Below the pieces are notes generated by a model, which searched no databases, was not told where the DNA came from, and saw only the letters and a list, made by a program, of their open reading frames with translations. A stretch of 5,670 nucleotides of DNA. Origin: Candidatus Dormiibacterota bacterium (GTDB taxonomy: Bacteria; Chloroflexota; Dormibacteria; Aeolococcales; Aeolococcaceae). Shown here piece after piece: positions 4,851 through 5,670 of the stretch (position 1 is the first letter of the stretch; the number at the start of each line of letters is the position of its first letter). Where the stretch lies: contig DAIDIX010000125.1 in assembly GCA_027451645.1 (NCBI GenBank), positions 1-5,670 on the forward strand. The letters run 5' to 3'. The position numbers and the translations under genes are program-made.

Positions 4851-5670
4851 CTACGACGTTGTCGTGGAAAGCTCGTGACGGGGGTCTGGCAGTGTGGCAA
4901 TGCCGAGTTCCCTCAGCTGGGCATCCTCAACGAGTGCAGGAGCCATGGTCATAAGTTCCTGGGCCTGCTGGTTTTTCGGGAAGGCGATGACATCACGGAT
5001 GTTCTCCTCCCTGAGTCCCTCCATGATGAGCCTGTCAATTCCTGCTGCGAAGCCTCCATGCGGTGGAGGGCCGAACTCGAAGGCTTCAAGGAGGAAGCCG
5101 AACTTCCGCTGCTGATCCTCGTGCGAAATTTCGAGTGCCTCAAACACCTTCCTCTGGATGTCGGGATTCGTGATCCGTATGCTTCCACTCCCGATCTCCC
5201 GTCCATTCATGACAATGTCATAGGCACGGGACCGCACCATGAGCGGATCCGTGGTCATCTTGGCAATGTCGTCTTTGTGGACCATTGTGAACGGGTGATG
5301 CAGTGCACCGATGACACCCGTCTCCTCATCCCGTTCAAACATGGGAAACTCCGTGACCCAGAGAATGGCATTCTCGAGTGGATCATAGAGCTTCCGTTCA
5401 GCTCCGAGATGGTTTCTGAGAGTGCCGAGTGCTGCTGCTGTACGGCCAGGAGTATCAGCAACAATGACAACTGCATCGCCACGCTTCGCTTCAGTACATT
5501 TCTCGAAGGCAGCCCACTCCTCTGCTGAGAGGAACTTCGCTGCTGGGCCAACCCAGCCCTCCTCCCGGAAGTACAGATACGTGAGTCCATGTGCACGTGC
5601 ACGATGGACGATATCCATGTACGTGTGCTCCATGTCACTCCGTGGAATGTCGCAACCGCCAGGAATGACG
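4851..5670 (-). CDS. aspS: Aspartyl-tRNA synthetase, C-terminal 272 residues (5' end outside the window)
   Basis: Class IIb synthetase that attaches aspartate to tRNA-Asp in the cytoplasm. The frame is open from the window edge to the TAG at 4851-4853. The visible part starts late in the bacterial GAD insertion domain (VIPGGCDIPRSDMEHTYMDI, KRGDAVVIVADTP) and continues through DPLENAILWVTEFPMFE (97-112 of the fragment), the ALHHPFT segment (122-128), YDIVMNGREIGSGSIRI (150-166) and class II motif 3 as GIDRL (210-214), closing with NIRDVIAFPKNQQAQELM. Many bacterial AspRS read GGGSIRI where this has GSGSIRI, a mild variation. Family length is about 590 aa, so the anticodon-binding domain, motifs 1-2 and the tRNA discrimination residues are not in view. 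A short perfect hairpin (ACGAC-GTT-GTCGT, 4853-4865) overlaps the stop codon. Confidence 0.97.
   Translation of the reverse strand, partial: VIPGGCDIPRSDMEHTYMDIVHRARAHGLTYLYFREEGWVGPAAKFLSAEEWAAFEKCTEAKRGDAVVIVADTPGRTAAALGTLRNHLGAERKLYDPLENAILWVTEFPMFERDEETGVIGALHHPFTMVHKDDIAKMTTDPLMVRSRAYDIVMNGREIGSGSIRITNPDIQRKVFEALEISHEDQQRKFGFLLEAFEFGPPPHGGFAAGIDRLIMEGLREENIRDVIAFPKNQQAQELMTMAPALVEDAQLRELGIATLPDPRHELSTTTS

Noticed and set aside
4617..5528. 303-aa plus-strand frame opposite aspS and the intergenic stretch
   Set aside because: In register with the aspS codons on the other strand, so explained by codon bias. Its first part crosses the structured region and the product resembles nothing known.
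1..5670. CRISPR array, insertion sequence or transposase, phage genes
   Set aside because: No regularly spaced repeats, transposase-like frames, flanking terminal repeats or phage-type genes were found.

Overview
The window looks like bacterial chromosome of moderate GC content, with every supportable gene on the minus strand. Read in the direction of transcription (high to low coordinates) the order is: the C-terminal part of aspartyl-tRNA synthetase (aspS), a 284-base stretch with no convincing gene but much inverted-repeat structure, a 50-residue single-pass membrane protein, an RsbW/SpoIIAB-like anti-sigma factor, a sigma factor of the SigB/SigF/SigG group, an ArsB-like membrane transporter, and the N-terminal two thirds of alanyl-tRNA synthetase (alaS). 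Both synthetases run off the window. AspS-before-AlaS order, a SigB/F-type sigma with an RsbW-like partner, and the AlaRS sequence style (LLFTVAGMVP, TNDIEEVG, a Cys-rich insert after the GPCG segment) point to an actinobacterial lineage, possibly a deep one such as Thermoleophilia or Rubrobacteria. That assignment is an inference of low to moderate confidence and Chloroflexota-like relatives are not excluded.

Region by region: 1-1753 is alaS; 1754-1825 is a short gap that could carry a weak alaS promoter; 1826-3007 is the transporter, whose start sits 13 bases after the sigma stop behind a good ribosome binding site; 3021-3815 is the sigma factor; 3886-4362 is the anti-sigma factor; 4372-4397 holds a plausible SigB/F-type promoter just in front of the anti-sigma start; 4414-4566 is the small membrane protein with a strong Shine-Dalgarno; 4567-4850 is the structured non-coding stretch; 4851-5670 is aspS.

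Interpretation: a stress-type sigma/anti-sigma pair lies between two housekeeping aminoacyl-tRNA synthetase genes, with a small membrane protein in front and a transporter behind in tight operon spacing. The pair probably regulates itself through the promoter at 4372-4397. The anti-sigma factor has lost most residues expected of the GHKL ATPase/kinase fold, so classical partner switching by phosphorylation of an anti-anti-sigma factor is doubtful, and no anti-anti-sigma (STAS) gene is seen. The most unusual non-coding signal is the 4627-4850 region: a 140-base domain closed by a perfect 9-bp inverted repeat, containing a 21-bp interrupted hairpin and a possible branched arm, next to a second closed domain with a pseudoknot-compatible pairing. 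It may be a structured RNA, a leader of the sigma operon or a small repeat element; sequence reading alone cannot decide.
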